Source: Physcomitrium patens (lineage: Eukaryota > Streptophyta > Bryopsida > Funariales > Funariaceae). Taken from it: a DNA stretch of 64,000 nt. Positions 11,961 through 22,520 of the stretch are shown piece after piece. Position numbers and translations under genes: made by a program. Under the pieces are notes generated by a model. It saw only the letters and a list, made by a program, of their open reading frames with translations. It was not told where the DNA came from and ran no database searches. The DNA lies in NCBI RefSeq assembly GCF_000002425.4, contig NC_037264.1, positions 11,857,941 through 11,921,940 of the forward strand. The letters run 5' to 3'. Position 1 is the first letter of the stretch. Each line of letters begins with the position of its first letter.

Positions 11961-13587
11961 TGCTCTTTTAAGACGCTCTTATTTTGCACTAAAAGAAAAA
12001 AATGTATCTTTCAATCAATAAAGAATAATTTTCTTGAAGCCAAAGCATTTTCATCTTCAAGCAACAAAACCAATATTGATTATTGATTCAATCTTTATCT
12101 AACAAATTCAATCAAGTATATCCTTTGATCCTCTTATCCATAATATCAAGAATAATTCTTTCAAGCTTTATGATACTTCCTTATTCAAGTTCAAAAACAA
12201 CCTACTTTATTTCAAGGGACGATTATATATTCCAGAAGATAGAGCATGATTACATGTTTTTCAAATTTTTCATGACTTTTCAATAGCCAAATATTTTAAA
12301 TACAATAAGACTTTTGAGCTGATATCAAAAGATTTTTGGTTGCTTCAAATGTGAAAGGTAGTCAAAGACTTTGTACAATCATAAGATATTTGTTCAAGAT
12401 CCAAAACTCTTTGCCATCGACCTTATGGACTTTTTTAGCCATTACCTATTCTAAAACAATCATGGTCTTATATTTTTGTAGATTTTATCATAGATCTTCT
12501 AATCTTAGATTTGTATAATTCTATATTCATGGTAGTAGATTGTTTTACTAAGATGGCATATTTTGTACCATGTACAAAATTTATCACAAGTAAAGAAATG
12601 ACTAAATTTTTTCTTAACAACATCTATTTCTATCACAGATTGTTTAAAGATATTATATTAGATAAGGAGATTCAATTTATATCAAGATTTTGGAGAATCC
12701 TTTTTAAAATTTTAAAGATGGATATAAAGCTCTCTTTGGCTTTTCATCCTCAGACTAATGATCAAATGAAATAAGTGAATCAAGTTTTGGAATAGTACTT
12801 AAAGTGTATCATCAACTATCATCAAGATGATTAATCAATTTTTTTACCATTAGTAGAGTTTGCATACAAAAATTTGGTACATTCTTCCATTAAATAAACA
12901 CCTTTTTTTACCAATTAAGATTATCATCCATGATTTAATACTTTTGACTTTTCAAAAGTTGATAATCTTGTAACAAAAGATCAAACAAATCATTTGTCTA
13001 AGCTACAAGCAATAATGAAGGTACAAAGAAGCTCAAGAATAACAAAAGACCAATGTAGATGTCTTTTGCAAGGAACAATTACAATTCAATGTGGGTGATA
13101 AGGTATGGTTATTTTGTCGCAATATGAAGACTATTTGTCCTTGTGATAAGTTAGGCCATCATAGGCTAACACCATTTCTTATGTGTAAATAAATCAATCT
13201 TATTGCTTATCAATTACATCTATCAAAGTCTATGAAGATCCATCTTATATTTAATGTATCTCTTTGTGAGCTATATAAGATAGTGAATATTTTGGGAAGA
13301 AGACAAATGCTACCTCTTCCTATAAAAAAAAGATAATAATCAAGAGTTTAAGGTGGAAGAAATCTTAGATTCAAGGTAGTACCAAAATAAATTAAAAAAT
13401 CTTGTTCATTAGTGCAAATATGATAACAATGAATTCACAGTAGAGCAAGCAAAGAATTTTGCAAATACAACAAAGAAGATTGAGGCCTTTCATCAATGAT
13501 ATCTATCAAAATCAAGATAAAAAATTATAAGATTAATGAAAGATAATGATTGCTCTTCATGGAACTTGTCCTTAGAAGAAGGGAGAA
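11961..13587 (+). pseudogene. Family A integrase and integrase tail remnant
   Basis: The integrase core lies at 12511-12774: SIFMVVDCFTKMAYFVP holds the first catalytic Asp, ILDKEIQF the second, and LAFHPQTNDQMK marks the helix where the catalytic Glu of the usual GQTE motif appears as Lys. 13130-13290 is the C-terminal module (HHRLTPFLM for GPF, then HLIFNVSLCELYK, the segment before a chromodomain-like tail). An upstream region (12083-12510) is integrase zinc-domain sequence broken by frameshifts. 13430-13587 is non-coding 3' internal sequence ending in the purine-rich AGAAGAAGGGAGAA just before the LTR, a plausible polypurine tract. Confidence 0.8.
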
Positions 13588-14106
13588 TATCACAAACATA
13601 CTTATTTATTCTAATAGTTACTTATATGAATAAATAAGACTAGATAAATATAGATTAATTTCATAAAATCATCTAGAAAAACTTTTTGGAAGCTTCATAG
13701 ACTCAATTTTGACTTTAAGTATGTTTGTAGATTAGAAAATTGGCCAATAAGTTAACCATGTGCTAGTAGCTTGTAGAACAAGCTAATTATGTGGCACAAA
13801 CATAGATAACTTGCCTTGCAAGTTAAGACATGTGGTTAGCAAAGTCAACACATGTTGGAAGTCCTATAAAATATTGCCACATAGTTCCTAATTAGAAAGT
13901 ATATATAGATGCAAGAGTGAAGCCTTCTTCATTCTTGTCAATGCCTTTCTAGTCTTTAGTCTTATATTAAGACTTTTTAATCTTCTTACCTTTCGCAATA
14001 GTCATTTTAGTTCTATAATATATTATCTTTGAAAAATTGTTTAGTTCTTTTTAATGTCACAAGAGTGTATTGAGGATTTCTTTCTTCAAGATTCATGTTC
14101 TCGATA
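13588..14106 (+). repeat. Family A right LTR
   Basis: About 519 bp, beginning TATCACAAACATAC and ending GTTCTCGATA. It is preceded by a purine-rich tract and followed directly by AATCCTAA-rich family B LTR sequence. Confidence 0.85.
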
Positions 14107-14265
14107 AAATCCTAAGCAAATCCTAAATTTTGAATCCTAAGAAAATCCTAAATCCTAAACTCTAAGCAAATCCTAAATTCTAAATTCTAAGAAAATCTTA
14201 AATTCTAATTCAATTCTAAATCTTAACCAAACCTTAATCAAATCTTAACCTCTAATCCAATCCTA
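14107..14265 (-). repeat. Family B LTR, continuation after the family A insertion
   Basis: AAATCCTAAGCAAATCCTAA-type units resume here in the same phase and style as 4380-4504, supporting insertion of 4505-14106 into one B LTR. Confidence 0.6.
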
Positions 14266-15000
14266 TATCAAGGACATGAACTAGAAAAAGATGCATACAC
14301 TTAAAAAATCTATGTCAAAAGAAAAATAAAAAAATAAAAATAAAGTAATATGTATATTAAAAAAAAATAGAATGGCTATTGTCAAAAGACAAGGAAACTA
14401 AAGACTCTTGAATCTAAACTAGAAGCAAGAAAGGAATTGATAAGAGTGAAAAAAGCTTCATTTTTGCCTTTATATATATATTATGTATTTAAGATATATA
14501 TGATAACATTCTATAGGACCTCCAAAAACGTGTTTAATTTGTATGACACATATCTTGACTTGCAAGGCAAGTTTTTTATATGATTTCTTTATAGTTAGCT
14601 TCTTTTATAAGCTATCAATACATATGACATATGGATAGCTTATTAACCAAGTTTCTAACCTACTAATCAATTATAAATATATGTGAAGTCAAAACAACAT
14701 TTGTATAGCTTTTAAGAAGTTTCTTTAGAAGATATTATGAAATTAATCTATTTTTACCTAATTCTATCTATTTGAGTAACAATTACAGTAGGTACATATT
14801 TGTGACATTACCTCTTTTTCTAAAGGCGAGTTTTATAAGGAGCAATGATCATATATTAACAAAGTCTAAGATGCGACAAATTATATTTGCCACATACTTT
14901 GATCTTTGCTTCCTTCAAAGGTAGTTGATAGGTCCTCTCAGCCATTGGTAATGTCCCATTTGAGGGCAAGAAGACTACCTTATGATTTTATTATTGTTAA
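14266..15000 (-). mobile_element. Inverted family A LTR with attached 3' internal end
   Basis: 14266-14807 is a full inverted A LTR (TATCAAGGACATGAAC... to ...ATATTTGTGACA, about 542 bp). 14808 to about 15000 is the reverse complement of the A 3' internal end (CTCTTTTTCTAAAGGCGAG, GGAGCAATGATCAT), so this is not a bare solo LTR but a truncated element. It interrupts family B LTR sequence on its left. Confidence 0.7.
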
Positions 15001-15111
15001 AACCTTCATAACTTCCTTCAAACAAAATATTTGTAACACCATCAAGAATTGTGCCTACCTCCAATAAAATCACCAAATATTGAGAGTTTTTTCTTAGGTC
15101 GTGATACCAAA
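15001..15111 (-). promoter_or_regulatory. Family B primer-binding region
   Basis: Read on the minus strand, TGGTATCAC (plus 15101-15109) directly follows the LTR end, resembling the TGGTATCA primer-binding site complementary to initiator-Met tRNA used by many plant LTR elements. It lies on the side expected for a 5' LTR, although the LTR at 15112 also serves as the 3' LTR of the B body to its right. Confidence 0.55.
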
Positions 15112-17082
15112 TGCATTCTATTTCACAATCTATTTGAAGAAGAACATTATTGTATAACATGGCGTTTAGCTTGAGAATGCACTCAGCACCTGGTTGTTGA
15201 ACATAAAAGAAAAATTGCAACAATAAGTTCTAACAACTCTAATAGATTCTTGAATAAATTATAATTAAAGATTAAAAAATATAATCAAATATCAATCAAA
15301 TTCAATTAAAATTTCAAAGGAATTATACAAAAAATACAAAGAATTCTTAGAGACCCTTTAAAGAAATCATAAAAAAAAAATATAGAAATTTAATATATAT
15401 ATATTAAAATAGAAATCTTAATGAAATATTAAAATAAAAATATTAATTAAATCTCAATCAAAATCTAGTCAAACCTTAATTAAATCTTAATTAAATTCTT
15501 ATCAAATTCTAGTCAATCCCTAAATAAGCCCTAACAAAATTCTAATCAAATCTTAATCAAATCCTAATTAAATCTTGAATGAATCCTAAATAAATCTTAA
15601 TAAAATCTTAATCAAATCCTAAACAAATTCTATTCAAATTCTAATCAAATCTTAATCAAATCTTAATCAAATCTTAAATAAATCCTAATCAAATCTTAAA
15701 TAAATCAAAATCAAATCCTAAATAAATCCTAAATAAATCCTAAATAAGCACTAATCAAACCCTAAAAAAATCCTAATCAAACCCTAGATAAATCTTAAAT
15801 AAGTCCTAACCAAATTCTAAATCAATCCTAAACAAATCTTAACCTAAATCAAATCCTAATAAAATCCTAATTTAAACCAAATCCTAACCAAATCCTAACC
15901 TAAATCAAATCTTAATCCTAATCAAATCTTAAATCAAATCCAAAATCATAACCAAATCATAATCCTAACTAAACCTTAAATCAATCCAAAATCCTAATCC
16001 TAACCCTAAATTGAACCCTAATCAATCCCAAGTAATTTCTACTGCAGATTTAAACTTCAAGAACTAATGAATGAAATATTGATATTAACTCAAATTTTGC
16101 ACACCTCTTAATAATTAAATTAACAACAAGTACAAAAAAAATTTAAAAAGATCAAAATTATCAAATAGACGATAATGTCAAAAATGTGCTTAAATATCAG
16201 CCAGCCTTCTTCTCCGACCTTGATGCCAATCTCCTAGAGTCAATTACTCCTAGTTGAACCATTACTTTGCTTCCAAACTTTATACACTTATTAGAAATCA
16301 AGCTGAATACTTTTGTAAAAGAAATTTAGGTCAATCTAATTAGCAAATTGACAAATATCTAAGAAAACCTCACTGGTTCTCAAAATCCTAAATTTTGAGA
16401 CCATAACCACACAAAAACCTTCATACTTTTCAATCTAATTATTTGATCAAATCTAAATTTATAATACACATTAAATACAATTACATCTACAAATCCATAA
16501 ATTTTCATCTATGGATCTATTGCCAAATTTATAAAATTCTCCAAAAAGTATTATCTATTTTATTTCATAAATCCAAAGCCACCTAAAACAAATTCCAAAT
16601 TTACAAAGTTCTTATAAAGTCAATACACACTCAAAATACTTTAAATCAATGCTTAAAAGAATTTTATTAAGTTGACTCTTAGATTCTATTTTTTGATCTC
16701 CAAAACAACCTTAGAATTATTGTCGAGGCTTAGTTTTGTATCTCATAGTCTCATTTCGACCTTGGTTTATAATTGGTCTTCTCTAGGTATCAACTCTTGG
16801 ATTTCTAAACTAATTTTTGCCACAAACTACTCTTAACTTCTTTCTAAAGGTGCCTACACTATTTTATTTTTCTAATCTATCTTATTTTGCTCTATTTGTG
16901 GTCCTACAAAGTAAATAGAAGCCTATTTTGTAAAAAAATAATATTAGCAACTTTAATTTTTCTACTCCTTGATTATTATCTATTGTTTTAAGATAATTTG
17001 TTATAATATATTTAAAATAAGATCTTCAAAAATTTGATATTTTCTTCACCTTTTCACCTATTAGCTATTTTACATCATGACA
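15112..17082 (-). repeat. Family B LTR, full-length (about 2.0 kb)
   Basis: Starts TGCATTCTAT and ends CATGACA. The first part carries GGCGTTTAGCTTGAGAATGCAC and AACAACTCTAATAGATTCTT. About 15420-16030 is a degenerate array of AATCCTAA, AATCAAATCTTAA and ACCCTAA units. The last 400 bp (AATTGGTCTTCTCTAGGTATCAA, AGAAGCCTATTTTGTAAAAA) matches 37050-37377. Reads as the 3' LTR of the B body that follows on its right. Confidence 0.75.
15420..16030. repeat. AATCCTAA / ACCCTAA-like degenerate array in the B LTR
   Basis: Units of 7-15 bp such as AATCCTAA, AAATCTTAA and AACCCTAAA recur for about 600 bp without a fixed period. Several 7-mers are one base from the plant telomere unit CCCTAAA. Confidence 0.85.
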
Positions 17083-18628
17083 TCCACTCTCCCTTGAATC
17101 CATGCATCCTCTAGCATGCATCAAATTTTCTATATTATTTTTATATAGAATGGCCTTTATCTTGGTCAAATTCTTGATCTTCAACTTGTCCTTTTTCTTC
17201 TATCTCAATATCTTCTAATATATTTTGTTCTTTATTAAATAAAAATCTTTACTTCTTTATTTAAAGAATTTGATTTGCTTGTCTAATATAGGTGTCTTCA
17301 ATTTTGTACCATCAAATTTTTATATCAAATATGTTCTATTTTCGTATACTTATTTCACAACATAAGGCCCAAACTATCTCTTTGTAAATTTCTTAGCCGT
17401 GCTATATTGATTATCTAAGCTACTATCATAAACTAACATCCAATCACAATTTTCAATTGCCTTAGGTCATAGTCGATGTTTTTTATCAAATCTTTCTTTA
17501 TTCTTTTTTCTTGCTTCTTTCAACCTTGTTATTGTTGTTACAATATCAGTAGCTTTTTTTTCTAATTATTGAATCTGTAATGCTAAAAGTTCTTTTATAT
17601 TGAGATCATCCTTCGAAGGCAATACATGCCATGTAGGCAATACCTCTTTTATTGGCATTATTGATTTTTATCCATAAATTAATTCAAAAGGCATATAACT
17701 TGTTACTGAACTATAAATTGTACAATCTGCCCATAGTGCAAATGATAATAATCTATGCCATTCATGTGTTTTACCATTGCATACCTTTATTAATGCCTTA
17801 ATAATAGGTGAATGTCCATGCTCACTCTTTCTATTACCTTTTCGAATATATGTTGTTGTTAATAAAAATTTAATTCCTATTCTACTAGAGAATTCTTGTA
17901 CTTCTCTTGTATCCAATTCACTCCTATCTGTTGTAATTTTTTCAATACAACTATAGCAATAAATAACATCTTCTAATAAAAATTGGCATACACCTTGAGT
18001 ACCTTTTATTTTTAATGCTCATCCTTCAGCTATATTTGATAAATCTTCTTGTGCATATATCAAATACTTCATTTGTCCAAGTTCCATTGGTATTGTTAAC
18101 AAATCCACCACCCATTTATAATATAAAGCTAAAAGATATGTTAGGTGTAACCCATCTTGATCCAAAAGTTTGAATATACTTGACAAATTTTACAAGATCC
18201 TACAAAATTTGCCATATCTTTATGCATGCCCTTCTACCAATATTTTTCTTTCAACTTAGTAAGTATTTTCCAAATATCCTAATGCCTAATTTATCGACTT
18301 TCATGAAATTCTTTAAAGATCTTTTATTGAGTCTCAATACTATTTACAACTCATTGTGGTATTCTATCCCTTTTCTTTTGATGCTTCCATAAAAACCCAT
18401 TTTGAAGAAAATATCCATATGTTTTCTTTTGAATCTTCTTAAATTCTTTCTTTGTCCAACCTTCTTGTCACATTAATGTATTTAAGTATTTTCTTATATA
18501 CAACCATTTACCATCATACAACTCTTTTAAGAATACTTTAAATGGTATAGTCAAATAAAATTCATTCCTTCTCGCATACAAAGTTGAATAAAAGTCAGTG
18601 CCGATATTTTTTTCATCATCAATTGTAT
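17083..18628 (-). pseudogene. Family B integrase remnant (3' part of pol)
   Basis: Minus-strand pol relic. About 17280-17400 shows the integrase GPY/F module (FGPYVV, with the preceding Trp codon now TAG). 17668-17916 is the integrase core end (GNRKSEHGHSPIIKAL, HEWHRLLSFALWAD, SYMPFELIYG). 18180-18260 contains the zinc-domain end CKICQ. 18468-18628 reads into the RNase H/integrase linker. Numerous stops are seen. The body is cut at 18629 by element G and continues at 28632. Confidence 0.75.
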
Positions 18629-19389
18629 TGTAATTGTTCATTTTACATATTCCACAAAAAACCTCATAGGATAAATCCATATAAGGTAATTCAAACATGG
18701 AGAATGACTAGTTGCTTAAGCGTTTACGTGAGGGTCAGACAATCAATTACCTCCTGAATGTATCGTCTCTATTTCCAATATCTGAACACACAAGGAAACT
18801 ATAATCTCCTCCTTCACCTTACCGGTCTCTTCCTTACAGCAATTCAGTCATACAATAATTGCTATTTCCACCAATATATTCACCCTCATAATCTCCAACT
18901 GTAATATTGCGCCCTCACAGCTTTCAGCACACAATTACCCTCGTTCCAATCACTGGAATTCTTCACACAGAACTGCCATTCACATTACGGTGTTTCACAC
19001 AAACACAGACTCATTCTCTCTGCTGAACTACAATCAGATTTCAGCATTCAATCTTTCTTCTTCTCAAATAGTACCAATTACATTTCCATTCCATAATTCA
19101 CTTCACAATATTCAGAAACACTCAATCCTCTTATTCAAAGAAAATAACAAATAAAAAAAAAGAGGTAGCACCAAGCTTACCCTAGCTCACACTATCACAA
19201 CGATGGCCCTTAATCAACTTCTACAACTCTTATATACTTTTTCTTGATTCTCCAAATTCAAACCGTAATTTTGTAATTAACCGCTTTTAATAACTAAATC
19301 ATTCATCCGTCTTCCTGAATTTCCTATTATATGGACTATCAATATCTTTTACCAATATCTTTCAAAAATGAATTAATATCTATTCTACA
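18629..19389 (-). repeat. Element G 3' LTR
   Basis: Begins TGTAATTGTTCA and ends TATTCTACA on the plus strand. It aligns without gaps to the first 82 bp of the 27870 LTR with 22 differences, then with about 7% difference over the next 88 bp. Confidence 0.9.
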
Positions 19390-19497
19390 TAGCCCCACTC
19401 CTATCTGTGCAGTGTTCTTACAAACACTCAATTGATACCTATCTAAAAATTATCTAACAAAACTCTACAAAAATTGCAATCCCTCTGACCTATCTAA
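19390..19497 (-). promoter_or_regulatory. Element G polypurine tract and 3' internal spacer
   Basis: On the minus strand, ATAGGAGTGGGGCTA sits immediately before the LTR. It is the likely plus-strand primer site for reverse transcription; the position and G-rich purine run fit, and no other candidate is adjacent. Confidence 0.6.
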
Positions 19498-21146
19498 TTA
19501 ATCAATTGCCATAGTATCTGTTATTGGTTCCACCAATTCTGATTCCAACTGCAAATCTTCGTCTTCCTTCAATCCTTCCATCGATTCTTGCCTCAATTGA
19601 GCTGAAAGGTCTTCATTGTACTCACCCAGTTTACGGACTTGAGCTTCTAATTTCAGGATCTGGACATCTTTCAATTCCAACTGGCAGTGAAAGTGACTCT
19701 TCTCTTCTGGAACTTCGAGAATTGGCAACGTCGATACTTGTGCTTGACCAATATTGACTAAATCCTCTGCCAATCTTGTCACCTCGGCATTCAAGGCCCA
19801 ATTTCAGCCCTTAATTGCTCCATTTTACATCTATATTGGTCACTCAATATCAATTTTTCTTGCACCAATAACTCGGCCTTTTCTCGTTCCATTACCAATT
19901 GATCCTTCGCTTTTTTCAGTTCCAAAATTGAATTACTACGAGCTCGAAATAGTTCTTGCTTGTGGATCTCCACCATGCGTTCTCTTTTTTTGTCCCAAGC
20001 TTCATGTTGTTTCCCAATTTTTTGCTCCAATAGCAGCTTGGATTCCGCATTTGCCTGGATGATCCATTCTTACTCTTCAATTCTTCGAGTCTGCTCCGAT
20101 ATCACCTTTTTGCTTGCCTCTAATTCCTGTTTACCACTACCTTGTACATCTAATGCTCGTACCATGCAATGTATTTATGAAATGTACTTCAATAGAGCAT
20201 TTTTAAGATGTATGCCTTTTGATAGTCGGCCCTATAGAAACGCTAACTGATTGATATCTAACAACGTCGGGACTTCATTCTCCTCTTCCACCACCAAACG
20301 AATCGGATCCGTTTTTAATGCCATTGGATGACTGGATTCCCCAATTTTATGTATTATCTCTGTTGTATTGACATTCGGTGCCAACGAATTCTGTTCTCGC
20401 TGTGGAGGCACTGGCACTACTTCAGAACTTTCATCTACTTGTGATGTTTGCGGCAATGTGTACGCGATCATAGCATACACATAATTGGAACATAGCAATG
20501 CTGTAAACTTCTCTATTTTGCGCTTGGCTCCCATTTCCACATGAATACGGGTTACTACATAAGCTGTCCAATTGAATACCATCCCTTCAAATATCCCTAC
20601 TGCTGTAAACATTAACCGTTTTGACAGATATGTGTTGTGTCGATACAACCCTAGATGCCTCAGCACAAAGCACAACCATTCTATGAGCTTTGGTGTAATT
20701 GCCTCAACCGTCTGCTAACCTTGGTTCTTCTCAAATGATGACATGCCACCTTTAAAATAACTTCCCGGTCGGAAGTCACTGGACTCCTCAGGACCCACCG
20801 CAATCTCTCCAACTGAAAGAAACAGTACTTTTTCGAGGATCTTCTCATCAATACCGATAACGTGTCCTTATACTACGCTCGATCTATCATGTGGGTCATA
20901 GTTCGCGATGTATTCTTCCATTAATGCCACATTAATTGAAGGCAAATTATGTGAACTTCGAAAAAACTGAAATATTTGTGCGTTTTGAAAATCTTGTATT
21001 CTCTTTGGTGTCCAGCAAATCTCCAACTTCATAGGCTCCATATTGGTAACGATTACTACGGATGGTGGTCCTAAATTGTGTTTAGCTTTTACATTTTGGC
21101 CACTTTTCTCTCTGTCTGTAGCTCTCTTTGCATTCTCAATCGCCAT
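19498..21146 (-). pseudogene. Element G extra ORF after integrase (env position), coiled-coil protein
   Basis: About 1.65 kb of same-strand coding sequence with a few stops. It starts at an ATG at 21146 (MAIENAKRATDREKS). An N-terminal block (PKRIQDFQNAQIFQFF, YDPHDRSSVV) and a middle block at 20232-20675 (LRHLGLYRHNTYLSKRLMF, FEGMVFNWTAYVVTRI, AKRKIEKFTALLCSNY) come first. Then a long charged coiled coil (19498-20030: KKRERMVEIHKQELFRARS, LELKDVQILKLEAQVRKL) ends in a TAA at about 19498. I find no signal peptide or membrane segment, so it does not look like an envelope protein. The middle block may be a conserved domain, but I cannot name a family. The position after integrase parallels extra ORFs of some plant gypsy lineages; function unknown. 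Confidence 0.65.
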
Positions 21147-21449
21147 GACGTACACTCTTTCAAGCTCTAATTGTCAATACTATGCTCCAGTACTCCGAAA
21201 CATCCGAAATTGTAACATCGAAAAGAAACAATAACAGAATACGACACCTGAGAATGACCATAAATGGGTGCTCGACTCCTATTCTTTTACCTAGTGGTGA
21301 TAACGACAATATATTATCTCTATTGTCTGTTTTTCACTTCCGTCCCATCTGACACATTAGTAATTACTAACTATCCTTTCATCCGCCTCTACACCCTAAT
21401 GCACTTAATTAGGTCTATCCTAAGGACATTCAACATAACATCTTTCAGA

Positions 21450-22520
21450 AATTAAAAATCCGTCCTGAGTTTTATATATGATATAACTGTAATCGGTTCC
21501 CGTTAATGCGGGTACTGAAACGATGATCCATGAAATCCTCCAATTGAACAGACCCATTGGAAAATCCTTCAATCACACGATATGGCCCATGCTAGTGAAC
21601 TTGAAACTTACCCAGAAAATGATTAAACCTGCTATCATACAACAATACCAAATCATTAGGCATAAAACTCTTCGGACATAGTTTACTATCATAGTAATTC
21701 TCCACCATTTTTGAGTTGCTTCCATATTAAAGAGAGCTGTAGCCCATATTTCATCCAATTTGTCCAACTTTGCCAACCAATATTGGAGTGATTCCTTATC
21801 TCCAAGACGTTCATCCAATACAATGCGCAAACTCTGAACTTCCAATTCAATTGGTAATATTGCTTCTTGCCCATACACCAATTGGAATGGTGTGGAATTG
21901 GTAGTCACTTTATATGCAGTACGATACGCCAACAATGCCGCAAACAATTAAGTAACCCAATCCGTTCCCGCGCTCGAAATTGTTTTGGTTAAAATCTTAC
22001 AAAGAATACCATTGGTCTTTTTTGTCTGCCCATTGGCCCGAGGATGATATGGTGTTGTTTTCCTGTGCTTGATTTCGTATGTATTCGTCAAGGCTGCTAT
22101 GGTAGCATTTATGAAATAGGTACCGCGATCGCTAACCAATTCTTTCGGACATCTAAATCGAGTAATAATATTCTCATATAGAAAAGTGGCCACCATACTG
22201 GCTTTATCATTGCGGGTAGCAATAGCCTCCACCCATTTGGTTACATAGTCCGTGACAACTAAAATATACCGCTTTTGTCCATGTCGCGATGTTGGTGTAA
22301 TGGGTCCAATAAAATCAATTCCTCATTTTTCAAATGGTGCTTGTGCCAAGATTGGTACTAATAGCATCACTGAAGTACCCGTAGGTGGACCAATTTGTTA
22401 ACAGGGATCACAACGACGAACAAATTGGTGTGCATCAGAAAACATTGTGGGCCACCAATATCCGACCATTAAAGCCTTGCAAGCAGTACTATCTTTCGCA
22501 AAATGTCCACTACAACTATC
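21450..22520 (-). pseudogene. Element G integrase
   Basis: Integrates the cDNA copy. The N-terminal HHCC zinc domain starts inside the upstream open piece (His at the GYH and SGH positions, CDPC), followed by a TAA in place of Gln. In the core, the first Asp lies in VTDYVTKW (about 22250) and the second in LVSDRGTYF (about 22130). The third acid, expected as Glu after GQT, is Lys (AAA near 22022), one G-to-A change from Glu. The region after 21948 continues as FAALLAYRTAYKVTTNSTPF and LVYGQEAILPIELE. The C-terminal GPY/F module HGPYRVI lies near 21590 after a frame change. As it stands the enzyme is inactive. Confidence 0.85.

Larger units (their letters stand above)
4505..14106 (+). mobile_element. 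Family A Ty3/gypsy composite with three LTRs
   Basis: Three direct LTRs (4505-6042, 9182-9701, 13588-14106) bracket two internal regions that share the central LTR. Both internal regions read plus and carry gag/protease/RT/RNase H remnants; only the second reaches integrase and the integrase tail. Flanks on both sides are AATCCTAA-rich family B LTR sequence. Stops and frameshifts throughout make it inactive. The element is typical Ty3/gypsy in domain order. The arrangement could come from unequal recombination between LTRs of two copies, or from insertion next to an earlier copy. No exact target duplication is visible (AAACT against AAATC). Confidence 0.75.

Noticed and set aside
15420-16030. 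CRISPR array or true telomeric tract
   Set aside because: Units vary in length and sequence, with no constant repeat and unique spacers, and exact CCCTAAA tandem runs are absent.
19524-20250. Plus-strand frames opposite the element G coiled-coil ORF
   Set aside because: Antisense shadows of the minus-strand ORF; no family features.
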